A DNA stretch of 64,000 nucleotides from Chlorobiaceae bacterium (GCA_013335405.1 JAAXVR010000001.1:124001-188000); one strand, 5' to 3'; shown: positions 17,835 through 28,054, numbered from the stretch's first letter. Made by a program: numbers and translations. Notes: generated by a model from the sequence alone, not told the origin.

Positions 17835-18185
17835 TTATCGTGTGGTCGGCAATGTTACCCTTCCCTTTGTGTCGGTGTCGGTTATAACAAGCTGGCCATA
17901 GATGTTGACCGAAGAACCTTTCATTGCTATTGATCCGGCAGCGGGTTCCTGCCTTATAATAACTCTGGCATTGCCGTCCCTGTCACTCATCTGGGTCACT
18001 GGAAGAAATCCGGCAGCCCTTAATGTCTGGATTCCCGGAACAAGCCTGCTGCCGACAACATTCGGCACGGCAACCCGGGATGGCAGATTAACAGGACCTT
18101 TTTCATCGGTTTCTGCATGTACGGCAGGAACGATTGTCAGCATCATGAAGAGAAGACTGACGAATGAAACGATATGTTTTTTCAT
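17835..18185 (-). CDS. Secreted single-PASTA-domain protein
   Basis: The start at 18185 gives 116 residues beginning MKKHIVSFVSLLFMMLTI, with signal cleavage probably after AVHA (residue 24). The frame is open further upstream, but the added 68 residues are not protein-like. One PASTA-type domain follows: VAVPNVVGSRLVPGIQTLRAAG, then RVIIRQEPAAGSIAMKGSSVNIY. PASTA domains usually occur in tandem on serine/threonine kinases or penicillin-binding proteins and bind peptidoglycan fragments. A free, exported single domain probably acts in the periplasm on the cell wall, but its partner is unknown. The 3' end abuts the inverted repeat at 17769-17832. Confidence 0.75.
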   Translation of the reverse strand: MKKHIVSFVSLLFMMLTIVPAVHAETDEKGPVNLPSRVAVPNVVGSRLVPGIQTLRAAGFLPVTQMSDRDGNARVIIRQEPAAGSIAMKGSSVNIYGQLVITDTDTKGRVTLPTTR

Positions 18186-18690
18186 AACCAGATTGATTTT
18201 TACAGGATAACTGACAAAGAAAAAACAGGAACAAGGTGTGATGGAGGCAGCGATGAAAACGACCGTAACAAAGTTACCATTTATAGTTAAAAAGAACAAG
18301 GCGGCGGTCTCAAAAGCAAAGCCGGAGTCTCTTTTTTGTGGTAATCCGTTTCCGTCTCCGGACATTCTGACTCTGACGACTTCGGGCAAAGTATCCGAAA
18401 TATTCCCATAAGCGTGTATTGATCAATGAGATCATGTGACGATCCGAATGCCGGATTCTTCACTTCGTTCAGCATGACAAACGAAACGACTCACAGACAA
18501 TGTATGGGATAACCCTTTTGAGAGCGCCTCTTCTTATCGTCAGTCAAGTTACAGGTTCATGGTGCCTGCTGCTCTTGAAGCCATGCTGGCCGGATGCTCC
18601 CGGCAATGACAGGTGGAAATGCAATGGGCCACCTTTCCAGGCAGCCCATTGTATCAATCCGGCTTTTCAAGACAGCCTCTTTCTCTGTTT
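18186..18690. other. Gene-poor stretch with dispersed-repeat-like sequence
   Basis: No convincing gene is seen. Around 18455-18490 the sequence GATTCTTCACTTCGTTCAGCATGACAAA resembles interspersed sequences found near genes in many bacterial genomes. On the minus strand it gives the spurious peptide MLNEVKNPAFGSS. The rest shows no clear hairpin, RNA or protein signal. It may include the promoter of the PASTA gene. Confidence 0.4.
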
Positions 18691-19008
18691 TTATCCTACC
18701 GTTCTGAGCCTGTGGTAGACTTTGAAAAGCATATGCTCCATTTTGCGGAGCTCGCTGGCTTCCTTGCCCGGGTCGCCATCGTTATCCTTTCGGTACATAC
18801 ATCCTTCACCGGTCAGCAGCCAATGGGGATCGATACCCCTTGAAAGTGCTTTGCGGATCAGGAGATCGAGCTTCGGGTTTCTGTGCTTCTTTGTTTTTGA
18901 GGCATCCGTTCTGCCGCCTGTTTCAGGAGCAGGTGCATTCACCCTGCATTCAGCAGCCTCGAGAGCGTGCTCCAGACGTTCGATGAGCTTGTTGCTGTTC
19001 ATGTTCAA
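18691..19008 (-). CDS. Small protein with repressor-type HTH tail (degenerate XRE-like)
   Basis: A 105-residue protein starting MNMNSNKLIERLEHALEAA, with a good AAAGG ribosome site 7 bases upstream. Residues 45-66 (NPKLDLLIRKALSRGIDPHWLLTGEG region) match the last helices of phage-repressor-like HTH domains, where x-W-L-L-T-G-E-G closes the fold. The first helix is also plausible, but the middle, where helix-turn-helix and recognition helix should be, is a polar linker rich in Pro, Gly, Lys and Thr. It may therefore no longer bind DNA in the usual way, or it may be a dimerising remnant. A basic-acidic tail follows. No neighbour suggests a target. Confidence 0.6.
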   Translation of the reverse strand: MNMNSNKLIERLEHALEAAECRVNAPAPETGGRTDASKTKKHRNPKLDLLIRKALSRGIDPHWLLTGEGCMYRKDNDGDPGKEASELRKMEHMLFKVYHRLRTVG

Positions 19009-19601
19009 CCTTTCGTATAAACGTAGTTATCAGATATCGAATGTAACGGAGGCGTCGGGTGTGAAAACAGTCCGGCGCGTTCCGCAAGTATTCACCGGTG
19101 AATAAGTAATGAATCATGCGCAGAAATCAAAACGAAACCGGCGGCAGGGTCGATAAATTTTCACAAATTATTTTCGGTATGCCTGACCGTGGTGATCAGC
19201 GTTCGAATAACCGTAACATCCTGGGAAACGGGTTCCCGAAGGAATAGTGGTCATCCCATCAGGTCAATGATGCGATGACGGCTTTTTTCAATCCTCCTGA
19301 GCGTTTTCCGCACCGCCATCATTATATCCATGATGGCGGAGAAGCGGAGAGGTGAAGAGAGGGGAACGAGTGCATGCATCTGATGCTTCCCCTGCCGATC
19401 CATCGGATGCGGGATCTCCCTGCGATTACGCCGGTCAGAAAACGTTTTTTCTGTTCTTACCTGCAACGGTAACCTGCCGGTGGTGACCACCGGGAACCAT
19501 GTAAGAAAACCGTTGGTTGCTTCTGAAAGAGGTTCAGCTGCAATCCGGTTGAAACCTGTCGGCAAAGGTCATGCCCTGCAACCCGGATAATTTCACTATC
19601 G
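19009..19601. other. Long intergenic region with a hairpin
   Basis: There is no supported gene between the HTH-tail protein and zupT. A 9-bp stem, CCGCCATCA (19313-19321) with TGATGGCGG (19331-19339), closes a 9-base loop. Several open frames exist on the minus strand, but they use TTG starts and have no family resemblance. Given that zupT is a metal transporter, a metal-responsive leader was considered, but no known riboswitch consensus was recognised. Confidence 0.4.
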
Positions 19602-20408
19602 ATGTTCCCTGACTCCATGATACCGGCAATAACCCTGACTCTTCTTGCCGGACTCTCGACCGGTGTGGGCAGTGCGCTGGCGCTGCTGGTCCACCATACG
19701 AACAGGAAGTTCCTCACTTTCGCGCTCGGATTTTCTGCCGGGATAATGCTTTACGTGTCATTCATGGAAATTATGCCCCAGGCGCGCGAAGCCATTCTCA
19801 GGGAAGCGGGTCCCCGCACCGCCGGATGGATAACGACCCTTGCCTTTTTCGGTGGTATCGGGCTAATCGGACTGATTGACCTGCTGATTCCGAGTTACGA
19901 GAACCCGCACGAGATGTCGATGATAGGGGGGATGGATGAAGAGCGTTCAAATGAAAACCGTCTCTACCGCATGGGTATCTTCACGGCGTTCGCCATTGCC
20001 ATACACAATTTCCCGGAAGGTCTTGCCGTATTTTTCAGCGCGCTTTCGAACCAGAACCTCGGCATCGTCATTGCCACGACCATCGCCCTGCACAACATCC
20101 CCGAAGGGATGGCTGTTGCCGTACCGGTCTATTTCGCCACGAAAAGCCGATCGAAGGCTTTTTCATACTCCTTTCTTTCCGGTCTGGCTGAACCTGCGGG
20201 TGCCATAATCGGTTATCTGCTCCTGAAACCTTTCCTCACGCCGCTGGTTTTCAGCATCGTGCTCGCCGGTGTCGCGGGCATTATGGTCTACATCTCTCTC
20301 GACGAGCTGCTGCCTACCGCTGAGGCCTACGGCGCGCACCATATAGCCGTATCCGGCCTGGTCTTCGGGATGGCGGTCATGGCTGCGAGCCTCCTGCTTC
20401 TTTCCTGA
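19602..20408 (+). CDS. zupT: ZIP-family metal transporter
   Basis: Inner-membrane importer for zinc and other divalent metals. Eight hydrophobic segments are visible. The metal-site motifs of ZupT are both present, HNFPEG at residues 135-140 and HNIPEG at residues 164-169. A variable loop (residues 98-124, [19 protein letters not shown]) lies between segments three and four. The length of 268 residues is typical. The start ATG 19602 is used; ATG 19617 is an alternative. It stands alone, with a long upstream region that could hold its control site. Confidence 0.92.
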   Translation: MFPDSMIPAITLTLLAGLSTGVGSALALLVHHTNRKFLTFALGFSAGIMLYVSFMEIMPQAREAILREAGPRTAGWITTLAFFGGIGLIGLIDLLIPSYENPHEMSMIGGMDEERSNENRLYRMGIFTAFAIAIHNFPEGLAVFFSALSNQNLGIVIATTIALHNIPEGMAVAVPVYFATKSRSKAFSYSFLSGLAEPAGAIIGYLLLKPFLTPLVFSIVLAGVAGIMVYISLDELLPTAEAYGAHHIAVSGLVFGMAVMAASLLLLS

Positions 20409-20494
20409 TTACGGGGTATCAGCAGCTCCGTCACTCAGAACTTCTCCCTGCAAAGCATTGTTTCATGAGGGTAACCCAAATCCTGAGGCAGCGC

Positions 20495-22636
20495 ATGTCA
20501 AAAGAAGAACGCCATTCCAATCACCTTGTCGGGGAAACGAGCCCTTACCTCCTCCAGCATGCATCGAACCCGGTTGACTGGTACCCGTGGGGCGATAATG
20601 CATTTGATAAAGCCCGGAGCGAAGAGAAGCCGGTGTTTCTTTCTGTCGGCTACTCAACCTGCCACTGGTGCCACGTGATGGAGCGGGAGTCCTTTGAGAA
20701 CGATGCCATCGCTGCGGTGCTGAACCGCTCGTTCGTTGCTGTCAAGGTCGATCGTGAGGAATATCCCGATATCGACCGGATCTATATGAGCTATGTCCAG
20801 GCGGTGACAGGTCGCGGTGGCTGGCCGATGTCGGTATGGCTGACCCCGGACCGCAAGCCGTTCTACGGAGGCAGTTATTTTCCTCCCGAAGACCGTTTCG
20901 GGCTGCCGGGTTTCCTTTCCCTGCTGCTTTCGATCGCAGAGGCATGGAAAGAGCGCCGGGGACGGCTCCTGCATGCTGCGGACAGCATGTTCGATAAGCT
21001 GGCAGCCATATCGGTGAGTGCTTCCGCTCCTTCGCCAATCACCGGGAAAACCTTCAGTGATGCAGCCGCCTTTTTCGCCCGGAGCTTCGACGATTCCTGT
21101 GGCGGTTTCGGCGATGCACCGAAATTTCCCCAGCCGGCCATCCTCGATTTTCTTTTAGCATACTCGTTTTATTCCGGTGATATTTCCGCCCGGAAGATGG
21201 CGCTTTTCACCCTGCAGCGGTTGCATGCCGGGGGCATCCACGACCATCTCGGCGCCAGAGGGATGGGTGGAGGAGGTTTCTGCCGTTATTCGACCGACCG
21301 GCGCTGGCATGTGCCCCATTTCGAGAAAATGCTCTATGACAACGCGCAGCTGGCAACGACCTTCATCGATGCCTTCAGGATCTCCGGCGATTTTTCGTTT
21401 GCCGGAACTGCCGAAGATATCCTGAATTACGTACTCTTCGACATGACCGGAAGCGAAGGAGGTTTCTTTTCGGCCGAAGATGCCGACAGCCTTCCCGGCA
21501 TCGGGAGCAAGGCAAAGAAGGAAGGCTGTTATTATCTGTGGACACTGCAGGAAGTTGAAGCTGTTCTCGATCGACCGGAGAGGGATCTTTTCTGCTATGT
21601 TTACGGGGTGAAAGAGGAGGGCAATGTACGGGATGATCCTCACGGGGAGTTCGAAGGTCAGAATGTGCTGATGATCGAGCATGATCCTGACACGGCAGCT
21701 GAAACATTCGGCATACCGCCCGACAAAGCGAGGCAGTTTCTGCTCAGTGCGAAAAGGAAACTTTTCGACGCGAGGCAGTTGCGTCCGAGGCCTGACCGGG
21801 ATGACAAGATCCTGACTTCGTGGAACGGCCTGATGATCAGTGCTTTCTGCAAGGCTTACGGAGCGCTCGGGAACCGGTTGTACCTTGAAACAGCCGAAAA
21901 AGCAGCAGCGTTTATCCTTGAGAACCTTGTCCGGAGAGAGGACGGCAGGCTCCTCAGAAGATATCGGAACGGCAGGTCCGGTATCGAAGCGAGGGCCGAC
22001 GATTATGCGTTTTTCATCCGGGCACTGCTTGATCTCCATGGCATCACCTTCGAGTCACGTTATCTTGCCGCGGCGGCTTCCTTCATGGACACCCAGATCA
22101 GCCTGTTTTTCGACGAGGTATCGGGCGGCTTTTACAGCACTCCTTCGAACGATCCTTCAGTTCCCATTCGCATGAAGGAAGATTATGACGGCGCGGAACC
22201 TTCGCCCAACTCGGTGAGCCTCGCAAACCTCTGGAGACTTGCTGAACTGACGGATCGTAACGATCTGCGGCAGATTGCAGAAAAAACCATGTCATCGTTC
22301 AGCGAAATTCTCAATTCCGGCGGTTTCCGACTGCCGGCAATGCTTTGCTCGGCGATGCCGCTCCATTACGGCATTCGCAGGGTGACGCTCACCGGAGTCC
22401 CCCGGAGTGCGGCATTACAGCGTTTTCAGAAGTTGCTCGGCACCATGTACCTGCCGGACACGGTGGTCATGCATACCATATCAGGGAGCGGAAGTGAAGC
22501 AGCATTGCATGCAGCAGGAGCGGGAAACGAAGTGGCGGCACATGTCTGCGCCAAAAATACCTGTCATCTTCCGGTAACCGACCCGGAAAACCTGAAAGAG
22601 CTCCTTGATCATACCGGGGGGAGGTTCACAGCCTGA
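20495..22636 (+). CDS. DUF255 / YyaL-type thioredoxin-domain protein
   Basis: The preferred start at 20495 has a GAGG ribosome site and gives [20 protein letters not shown], the conserved family N-terminus. Starting at 20465 adds ten residues. The N-terminal thioredoxin-like domain has C56-x2-C59 in [14 protein letters not shown]. The remainder resembles the six-hairpin glycosidase fold, with conserved segments [22 protein letters not shown] and [13 protein letters not shown]. At 713 residues it is full length. The family (also spermatogenesis-associated protein 20 in animals) is nearly universal, but its reaction is not established. It is probably cytoplasmic, since no signal peptide is seen. 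Confidence 0.9.
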   Translation: MSKEERHSNHLVGETSPYLLQHASNPVDWYPWGDNAFDKARSEEKPVFLSVGYSTCHWCHVMERESFENDAIAAVLNRSFVAVKVDREEYPDIDRIYMSYVQAVTGRGGWPMSVWLTPDRKPFYGGSYFPPEDRFGLPGFLSLLLSIAEAWKERRGRLLHAADSMFDKLAAISVSASAPSPITGKTFSDAAAFFARSFDDSCGGFGDAPKFPQPAILDFLLAYSFYSGDISARKMALFTLQRLHAGGIHDHLGARGMGGGGFCRYSTDRRWHVPHFEKMLYDNAQLATTFIDAFRISGDFSFAGTAEDILNYVLFDMTGSEGGFFSAEDADSLPGIGSKAKKEGCYYLWTLQEVEAVLDRPERDLFCYVYGVKEEGNVRDDPHGEFEGQNVLMIEHDPDTAAETFGIPPDKARQFLLSAKRKLFDARQLRPRPDRDDKILTSWNGLMISAFCKAYGALGNRLYLETAEKAAAFILENLVRREDGRLLRRYRNGRSGIEARADDYAFFIRALLDLHGITFESRYLAAAASFMDTQISLFFDEVSGGFYSTPSNDPSVPIRMKEDYDGAEPSPNSVSLANLWRLAELTDRNDLRQIAEKTMSSFSEILNSGGFRLPAMLCSAMPLHYGIRRVTLTGVPRSAALQRFQKLLGTMYLPDTVVMHTISGSGSEAALHAAGAGNEVAAHVCAKNTCHLPVTDPENLKELLDHTGGRFTA

Positions 22637-22838
22637 ACAATACCCAAGAAATGATTATTTTCAGGAGAGTGATTTTTTCTGATCTTTTCACTGCTGTCGG
22701 CCTTCAGGATCTGGTCCGGAACCATCTGCACGAACAGATCCTGCCGCATGCCGGGGCATATCCCCAGAGCTCCTGATGGACCAGAACAGTCATGCGCAGG
22801 AGTTGTTTTGGTCAGCCTGATGTTTTAACAATTCACGT

Positions 22839-23255
22839 ATGAAAAAAGCACTCTTCCTGTCGATAACAGTGCTTCTCATCGGCTTCATTGCCGCATGCAG
22901 CAGAAATGACAAGGCAGGTGTACAGGTCACGGAAGCAAAAAAATGGCTTTCACTGATAGACGGAGGTCACTATACGGAGAGCTGGAAGACCGCATCTTCA
23001 CGCTTTCGAGCGTCGGTGTCCGAACAGGAGTGGACAGCCTCCCTCGAATCAGCCCGGAAGCCGCTCGGCGAAACGATCGGAAGGGAACTGGTGCACTTGC
23101 ATGAAACAACAGCTCTTCCGGGTGCCCCGGACGGGCGGTATGCAGTCATGACCATGGAGTCGGTATTCGAGCATAAAAAAAGAGCGGAGGAAACCGTTAC
23201 CTTCATGTTCGATACGGACGGCACATGGAGGGCTGCCGGTTACTATATCAGGTAA
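22839..23255 (+). CDS. DUF4019-family lipoprotein
   Basis: A 138-residue lipoprotein. The signal MKKALFLSITVLLIGFIAAC ends in the lipobox IAAC, with the lipidated Cys at residue 20. The mature part matches the DUF4019 pattern: AKKWLSLIDGGHYTESWK, a repeated Trp spacing (EWTASLESARKPLGE), and a C-terminal GTWRAAGYYIR strand. The fold is thought to be NTF2-like; function is unknown. Export and anchoring in a membrane leaflet are inferred. It is upstream of the DUF2339-DUF3999 pair but separated by 198 bases. Confidence 0.82.
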   Translation: MKKALFLSITVLLIGFIAACSRNDKAGVQVTEAKKWLSLIDGGHYTESWKTASSRFRASVSEQEWTASLESARKPLGETIGRELVHLHETTALPGAPDGRYAVMTMESVFEHKKRAEETVTFMFDTDGTWRAAGYYIR

Positions 23256-23453
23256 TGTTCTTCTGAACACTATGTTGCGTTAAGTGAGCCTCTGCCGTGA
23301 ACGATGTTTGTCCGGCAGGATATGATCTTCCCCGGTTTCCCGGGAAGACCGGATTTTTCCTCCTTCATGCGTTTCCGGAAAAAAACCGGAGAGGGACGGG
23401 AAGAATCAGGTTTGTAGCGTTGAACGTTTCAACCAGACCGTTTAATAACCGCC

Positions 23454-25250
23454 ATGGAAACGCGAACCGACCGACAGCGTGACGAATGCATCGACAAGCT
23501 TCTCGGCAAAGTGCAGGAGCTTGAAAGGGAAGTTGTATCGCTGAAGGCTGAAATGTCCGTGAGAACTCCTGATGTTCCTGCTCGAAAGACCGATACGACC
23601 CCCTCATCGATACCGGTGAACCCGGAGCCTCAACCCTCTCCGGGTTCCGGTATTCCTTCAGCCAGACCGGGGAAATACTCGATCGAGAACGTCATCGGTA
23701 CCCGCTGGATCGGCCGGATCGGTATGGTGGCCGTTATCCTCGGCATCGGCTTTTTCCTCAAATACTCCTTTGACAGCAACCTGATCGGCGAGGCCGGGCG
23801 GATCATTCTCGGCATAATTGTTGCCTCGGCATTTCTTGGTGGGGGTGAGTACCTGCAGAAGAAGAAAAATCTCGGATTGTACGGACAGATGATCAGCGGA
23901 GGTGGCCTGGCTCTCTTTTATCTCTCGCTCTACGCTGCATATGCCTTTTACCACCTGATTCCCATGCCGCTTGCCACAGCGGGCATGATCGCGGTCACGA
24001 CCACCGGTATTACTCTGTCGGTCCGGTACTCGGCAGTGTCATTGTCCGGTATCTCCCTTCTCGGGGGTTTCCTTACCCCCCTACTGCTTTCGAGTGCCGA
24101 GAACCAGCCGCTGCTCCTTTTCATCTATATCCTGCTGCTCGATGCGGGAATACTGCTCCTGCAGCGTTTCCGCCGATGGCCCTCACTGGTGCTCTTCTCC
24201 CTTGTCGGAACGGCACTGCTCTACTTCTCCTGGCATGATGCTTTCTACACCGATGAGCAGCAGTGGTCTGCACTCGGGGCGGTTGCCGTTTTTTACCTCT
24301 GCTTCAATCTCCACGCCCTGCTTTCGGGCCGGAAACCCGAAAGCGATGCATCCAAAGCCGATCGGTTCGTCATATTCGTTGCCGCCGCTTTTTTCCTTCT
24401 CGCTTTCCTCGCGCAACAGCACTGGGTATATACCTGGCCGGTCAAGATCTTTGCGCTTCTCCTGTCGGGTGTCGAGACCGGCTTTGCCGAACTTGCCGTG
24501 AGCCGTTTGAAAACCGCACGCATAACAGCAGTCTCCTATGCGGCCGTTTCGGTTATCATGACCGTCACAGCGACCTTTATCGTTTTCGACCAGCACTGGG
24601 TCCTGCCTGCGCTGGCGATAGAGATGGCTGTCCTCGGATGGTGCTGGTTCCGGCTCGATTTACCGGAATTCCGGTGGGGCGTCTATCTGCTCGCGCTGGT
24701 CGTGCTTCAGGGATTTGCAGTCAACCTCGTTTATTTTCCTGAGCCATTCGAGCACTTTCTGCCGCTGTTCAACAGCCGTTTTCTTGTCTGCTCGGTCACC
24801 GTTGCCGCCTTTTATGTCCTGCTGTATACTATTTCACGTTACCGGGATACACTCGATGCCAATGAGCGTGCCGTTTCTATGATCATCTTTTTCATCACCC
24901 AGGCGCTCTCCCTGATACTGCTCTCTTTCGAGGTTCATGATGTTTTCATGCTCGCTTCGCAGGAAGCGGGTTACTGGGTCTATGCCCGTGAACTCTCCCT
25001 TTCCGTCCTCTGGGCACTCTACGCTTCGGTCTTGACGGGAGCAGGTATCTACAGACGGATCCGCAGGGCCCGTTTACTTGGCATCCTGCTGCTTGGCGTA
25101 ACGGTACTGAAGGTGTTTTTCCTGGACCTGTCGTCGCTGGAAACCATCTATCGCATTGTTTCCTTTATCGTTCTCGGTTTGCTGCTTCTGGCCGTTTCCT
25201 ATGCATACAACCGGTTCAAACACATCATTTTCGGAGAAGACCAGCCATGA
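23454..25250 (+). CDS. DUF2339-family polytopic membrane protein
   Basis: A 598-residue protein. The first 75 residues are soluble: a short coiled coil (RQRDECIDKLLGKVQELERE) and a Pro/Ser-rich linker. The conserved entry IENVIGTRWIGRIGMVAVILG follows, and then about 15-18 closely packed membrane segments up to the end. This is the DUF2339 layout. Members are very often next to DUF3999 genes, as here: the stop overlaps the next start by 4 bases. Function is unknown. The arrangement suggests an inner-membrane protein working with the periplasmic DUF3999 partner. Confidence 0.85.
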   Translation: METRTDRQRDECIDKLLGKVQELEREVVSLKAEMSVRTPDVPARKTDTTPSSIPVNPEPQPSPGSGIPSARPGKYSIENVIGTRWIGRIGMVAVILGIGFFLKYSFDSNLIGEAGRIILGIIVASAFLGGGEYLQKKKNLGLYGQMISGGGLALFYLSLYAAYAFYHLIPMPLATAGMIAVTTTGITLSVRYSAVSLSGISLLGGFLTPLLLSSAENQPLLLFIYILLLDAGILLLQRFRRWPSLVLFSLVGTALLYFSWHDAFYTDEQQWSALGAVAVFYLCFNLHALLSGRKPESDASKADRFVIFVAAAFFLLAFLAQQHWVYTWPVKIFALLLSGVETGFAELAVSRLKTARITAVSYAAVSVIMTVTATFIVFDQHWVLPALAIEMAVLGWCWFRLDLPEFRWGVYLLALVVLQGFAVNLVYFPEPFEHFLPLFNSRFLVCSVTVAAFYVLLYTISRYRDTLDANERAVSMIIFFITQALSLILLSFEVHDVFMLASQEAGYWVYARELSLSVLWALYASVLTGAGIYRRIRRARLLGILLLGVTVLKVFFLDLSSLETIYRIVSFIVLGLLLLAVSYAYNRFKHIIFGEDQP

Positions 25251-26539
25251 TGAAACATATTGCCTGCATTGTGTTCTGCATGATGATGATTCTTGCCGGA
25301 ATACCCGGCATCGCTGCACCTTTCGATGACCGGTTCTGGGAAAAATATGCCGGAATCGAATTGCCCGGGGATATCGGCAATGCATCGCTTGCCTTGCTTT
25401 CTCTCGACCCTTACCAGCTTGGCGATCTGCAGGCGAAGGTCCCTTTTGCGGATTTCAGGATCGTATCGGATCGAAAAGAGGAAATACCCTGTCAGATCAT
25501 AGCGAAAAGGCCGGTGAAACGTGAAGTGGAAATCCCGCATGAGATGCTGAACCTTTCGACAACAGCCGATGGAGCGACCTGGGTCGAGCTGCGGCTCAGG
25601 GAAAAAGAGGGATCGGCCAATGCAATGCAGCTCGTCACGCCGGACACGGACTATATCCGGCCGGTCGAGGTGCTTGGCAGCAATGACGGCAAAACATGGA
25701 ATGTCATTGGGGCTGCGGGGGTTCTGTTCGACATTGCCCGCCCGGAAAAAATGCAGAATGCACGCGTATCATTTCCCGAGGCCAGTTTTTCCCGACTCGC
25801 TCTCAAAATTGCCAACGGAGGGGGAAAGCCGCTTTCCATCACCGGTATCAGGGTTCTGAAGGAGACAGAGACTCCCGGACAGAGCTTTTTTATCGATGCA
25901 AAGGCAGAAAAACAGCAGATCGATGCTGCCAGGAAGGAAAGCAGCATCATCGTGCGGATGCAGTCGGTTTTTCCCGTTGACCGTCTTTCAGTCGAGACTG
26001 CCGAAACCAATTTCCATCGGGCGGTAACGGTCCAGAAGAAAAACGAAAGAGGTGACTGGTCCGAAATTGCCGCAGGGGCAATCTACAGTTTCGATACCCC
26101 GACCATGCATCTTAAGCAGTTTGCAATCGAGATGCCTGAAGTTGCTGCGAGGGAATTCCGGCTGGTTTTCAGGGATCATGACAGCCCTCCTCTTGTCATC
26201 AGTCGGGTGAATGGTGAAGGATACCGGAGGGCTCTGGTCTTCAAAATTTATTCAGGCCGGCGTCTCTTTCTGTTCTGGGGCAATCACTCTGCTGAAAAAC
26301 CGGTTTACGACCTGGCCGGTGCCATAGAAAAACAGGACCTGGATCGGCTTCCCGCAGCAATGCTTGGAACGGTGCGTAACAATACGAATTTTGCTGGTGC
26401 AGAGGCGCGTATGCCTTTCACCGAGCGTTACAGGTTGCTGCTCTCTGCTGTTGTTTTTCTTGCAATAGCGGGGCTTATGGTGCTGCAGTACCGGGTTTTC
26501 AGGCGAATGAAAGGAGAACATGGTGACCATGAAAGCTGA
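25247..26539 (+). CDS. DUF3999-family exported protein
   Basis: A 430-residue protein with a signal peptide (MMKHIACIVFCMMMILAGIPGIAA). A beta-rich extracytoplasmic body with discoidin-like segments follows, then one C-terminal membrane helix (LLSAVVFLAIAGLMVLQYRVF) and a short basic tail. It is coupled to the DUF2339 gene by an ATGA overlap and overlaps the N-acetyltransferase start by 20 bases. The predicted topology is a periplasmic domain tethered to the inner membrane. The molecular function is unknown. The pairing of the two families is known from other genomes. Confidence 0.82.
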   Translation: MMKHIACIVFCMMMILAGIPGIAAPFDDRFWEKYAGIELPGDIGNASLALLSLDPYQLGDLQAKVPFADFRIVSDRKEEIPCQIIAKRPVKREVEIPHEMLNLSTTADGATWVELRLREKEGSANAMQLVTPDTDYIRPVEVLGSNDGKTWNVIGAAGVLFDIARPEKMQNARVSFPEASFSRLALKIANGGGKPLSITGIRVLKETETPGQSFFIDAKAEKQQIDAARKESSIIVRMQSVFPVDRLSVETAETNFHRAVTVQKKNERGDWSEIAAGAIYSFDTPTMHLKQFAIEMPEVAAREFRLVFRDHDSPPLVISRVNGEGYRRALVFKIYSGRRLFLFWGNHSAEKPVYDLAGAIEKQDLDRLPAAMLGTVRNNTNFAGAEARMPFTERYRLLLSAVVFLAIAGLMVLQYRVFRRMKGEHGDHES

Positions 26540-27299
26540 AAACTTCAACCTTGCCGCTTATCTCGAACGAATCGGCTTTCAGGGGGAAGCATCGCCCGAT
26601 TTTGAAACGCTGAAGCGCCTGATGCGCTGCCAGCTTTTTTCGGTGCCGTTCGAAAATATCGACGTGCAGTCGGGCAAGGTCGTCTCGCTTGTCCCTGAAA
26701 GGATTTACAGGAAAATCGTGCAGGACATGCGAGGCGGTTACTGCTACGAAGTGAATGGTCTCTTTTCCATGGCGCTTGACGCGCTGGGGATTCCGCACCG
26801 ACTGATTGCCGCAAGGCCGATGACCTATGCTGTCAGACGTCCGAAAACGCATATGGCGATTGTTGCGGAAGTTGACGGAGCCATGTGGCTCTTTGACACC
26901 GGATTCGGAAGCTACGGCATCCGCGAGCCATTGAACCTTGCCTGGACCGAACTTGAGATCAGGCAGGATTATGCCACGTTCAGGCTCGATAGGAGCGCAA
27001 AAAGCGATTATCTCCTGCAGTCGTTCACTGACGATGGATGGAAACCTCTTTACGAATTTGACCTCCATGCCCAGGAGTGGGTTGATTTCGAACCGGCCAA
27101 CTTCCTCAACTCCACCCATCCCGACTCTCTTTTCGTCAAGGGGCTTTTGGTTGTTCTGCAGAACCCGAAAGGGAAGGATATGCTCATCGGCAACAGCTTC
27201 AAAACGGTTTACGAAGACCGTACCGAAATCCGTCAGGTTGGCCCGGAGGAAATTCCGGCACTTCTTCTGGAAAAATTTCGTCTTTGTTATCCGCCTTGA
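26520..27299 (+). CDS. Arylamine N-acetyltransferase family protein
   Basis: Members transfer acetyl groups from acetyl-CoA to aromatic amines or hydrazines through a Cys-His-Asp triad. All three are visible: C75 in RGGYCYEVNG, H111 in THMAIVAEV and D126 in LFDTGFG. The length of 259 residues is near the usual 270-280. The start ATG 26520 has an AAGGAG ribosome site 5-6 bases upstream, embedded in the end of the DUF3999 gene, so translation is coupled. The natural substrate is unknown. Placement after DUF2339-DUF3999 is unexplained. Confidence 0.9.
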   Translation: MVTMKAENFNLAAYLERIGFQGEASPDFETLKRLMRCQLFSVPFENIDVQSGKVVSLVPERIYRKIVQDMRGGYCYEVNGLFSMALDALGIPHRLIAARPMTYAVRRPKTHMAIVAEVDGAMWLFDTGFGSYGIREPLNLAWTELEIRQDYATFRLDRSAKSDYLLQSFTDDGWKPLYEFDLHAQEWVDFEPANFLNSTHPDSLFVKGLLVVLQNPKGKDMLIGNSFKTVYEDRTEIRQVGPEEIPALLLEKFRLCYPP

Positions 27300-27379
27300 A
27301 TTTTCGTTCCGGCAGTTTTGCATGTTCCCGTTTCTCCGAATTATTTTTACAGAGCTTCAATGGGTTGGAGATCATAGAG

Positions 27380-28036
27380 ATGATGCGCATTTTCCTGAAC
27401 GGTCTAACTGCGGGTCTGATCCTTCAGCTTGCTCTCGGACCGGTTTTTTTCCTCGTTGTGGACACGGTTTTGCAGCGGACAGTGTCCGACGGTTTTATCG
27501 CAGCTGCCGCAGTGACCGTTGCCGATTATCTCTATATCGTTCTGGCTGTTGCCGGGGCCGGTGTATTGCTGGCCCGAAGCATGGCCCGAAAGGTTGCGGG
27601 TCTTGCGGGCGGTGCAGTCTTCATGGCATACGGGATCTATCTGATGTTGTCGGGTATCGTTCCTCCACTTCGCAATGAGGTCGTCATTGCCGGTTCGTCC
27701 GATTACCGTTCGAGTTTCCTCGTCGCGTTCATCCTTACGCTGTCAAGCCCACTGACGATGGTATTCTGGACCGGTCTTTTTACTTCGAAAGCTCTGGAGC
27801 ATGGTTATTCCAGCAGTTCCCTCGCACTATTCGGCTTTTCCGCAGGCCTTGCTTCGCCGCTCTTCCTCTGTGCAACGGTGCTGGCTGTTTCCGTTCTCAA
27901 GCTATCGGCAACTCCGTCGACAATCACCTGTCTGCATCTTCTCGCAGGTGCAGTGATGATTGGTTACGGGATCGTGAGAACTGCCGCCATTGCCGGCAAG
28001 AGTTTTTCAATCCCTTCCGGCAAACCGAAAGGTTAA
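27380..28036 (+). CDS. LysE-family exporter
   Basis: An inner-membrane amino-acid or small-metabolite exporter. From ATG 27380 (GGAG ten bases upstream) it has 218 residues and about six membrane segments: MMRIFLNGLTAGLILQLALG, then GPVFFLVVDTVLQR, the mid loop with LSGIVPPL, and LTLSSPLTMVFWTGLF, which is the conserved NPxxxxxW-type region with Pro retained. The longer open frame to 27284 adds non-family sequence. It follows the N-acetyltransferase on the same strand, 80 bases away. The substrate cannot be told. Confidence 0.82.
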   Translation: MMRIFLNGLTAGLILQLALGPVFFLVVDTVLQRTVSDGFIAAAAVTVADYLYIVLAVAGAGVLLARSMARKVAGLAGGAVFMAYGIYLMLSGIVPPLRNEVVIAGSSDYRSSFLVAFILTLSSPLTMVFWTGLFTSKALEHGYSSSSLALFGFSAGLASPLFLCATVLAVSVLKLSATPSTITCLHLLAGAVMIGYGIVRTAAIAGKSFSIPSGKPKG

Positions 28037-28054
28037 ACCCCCGATCAGTGAGCG

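Noticed and set aside
19340-19601. Possible metal riboswitch upstream of zupT
   Set aside because: I looked for manganese (yybP-ykoY) and other known leader patterns and did not recognise the conserved core; only a simple hairpin further upstream is visible.
22637-22838. Possible small RNA (4.5S-like) between the DUF255 gene and the lipoprotein gene
   Set aside because: TCCGGAA occurs, but the surrounding conserved bases and fold of the signal-recognition RNA are missing.
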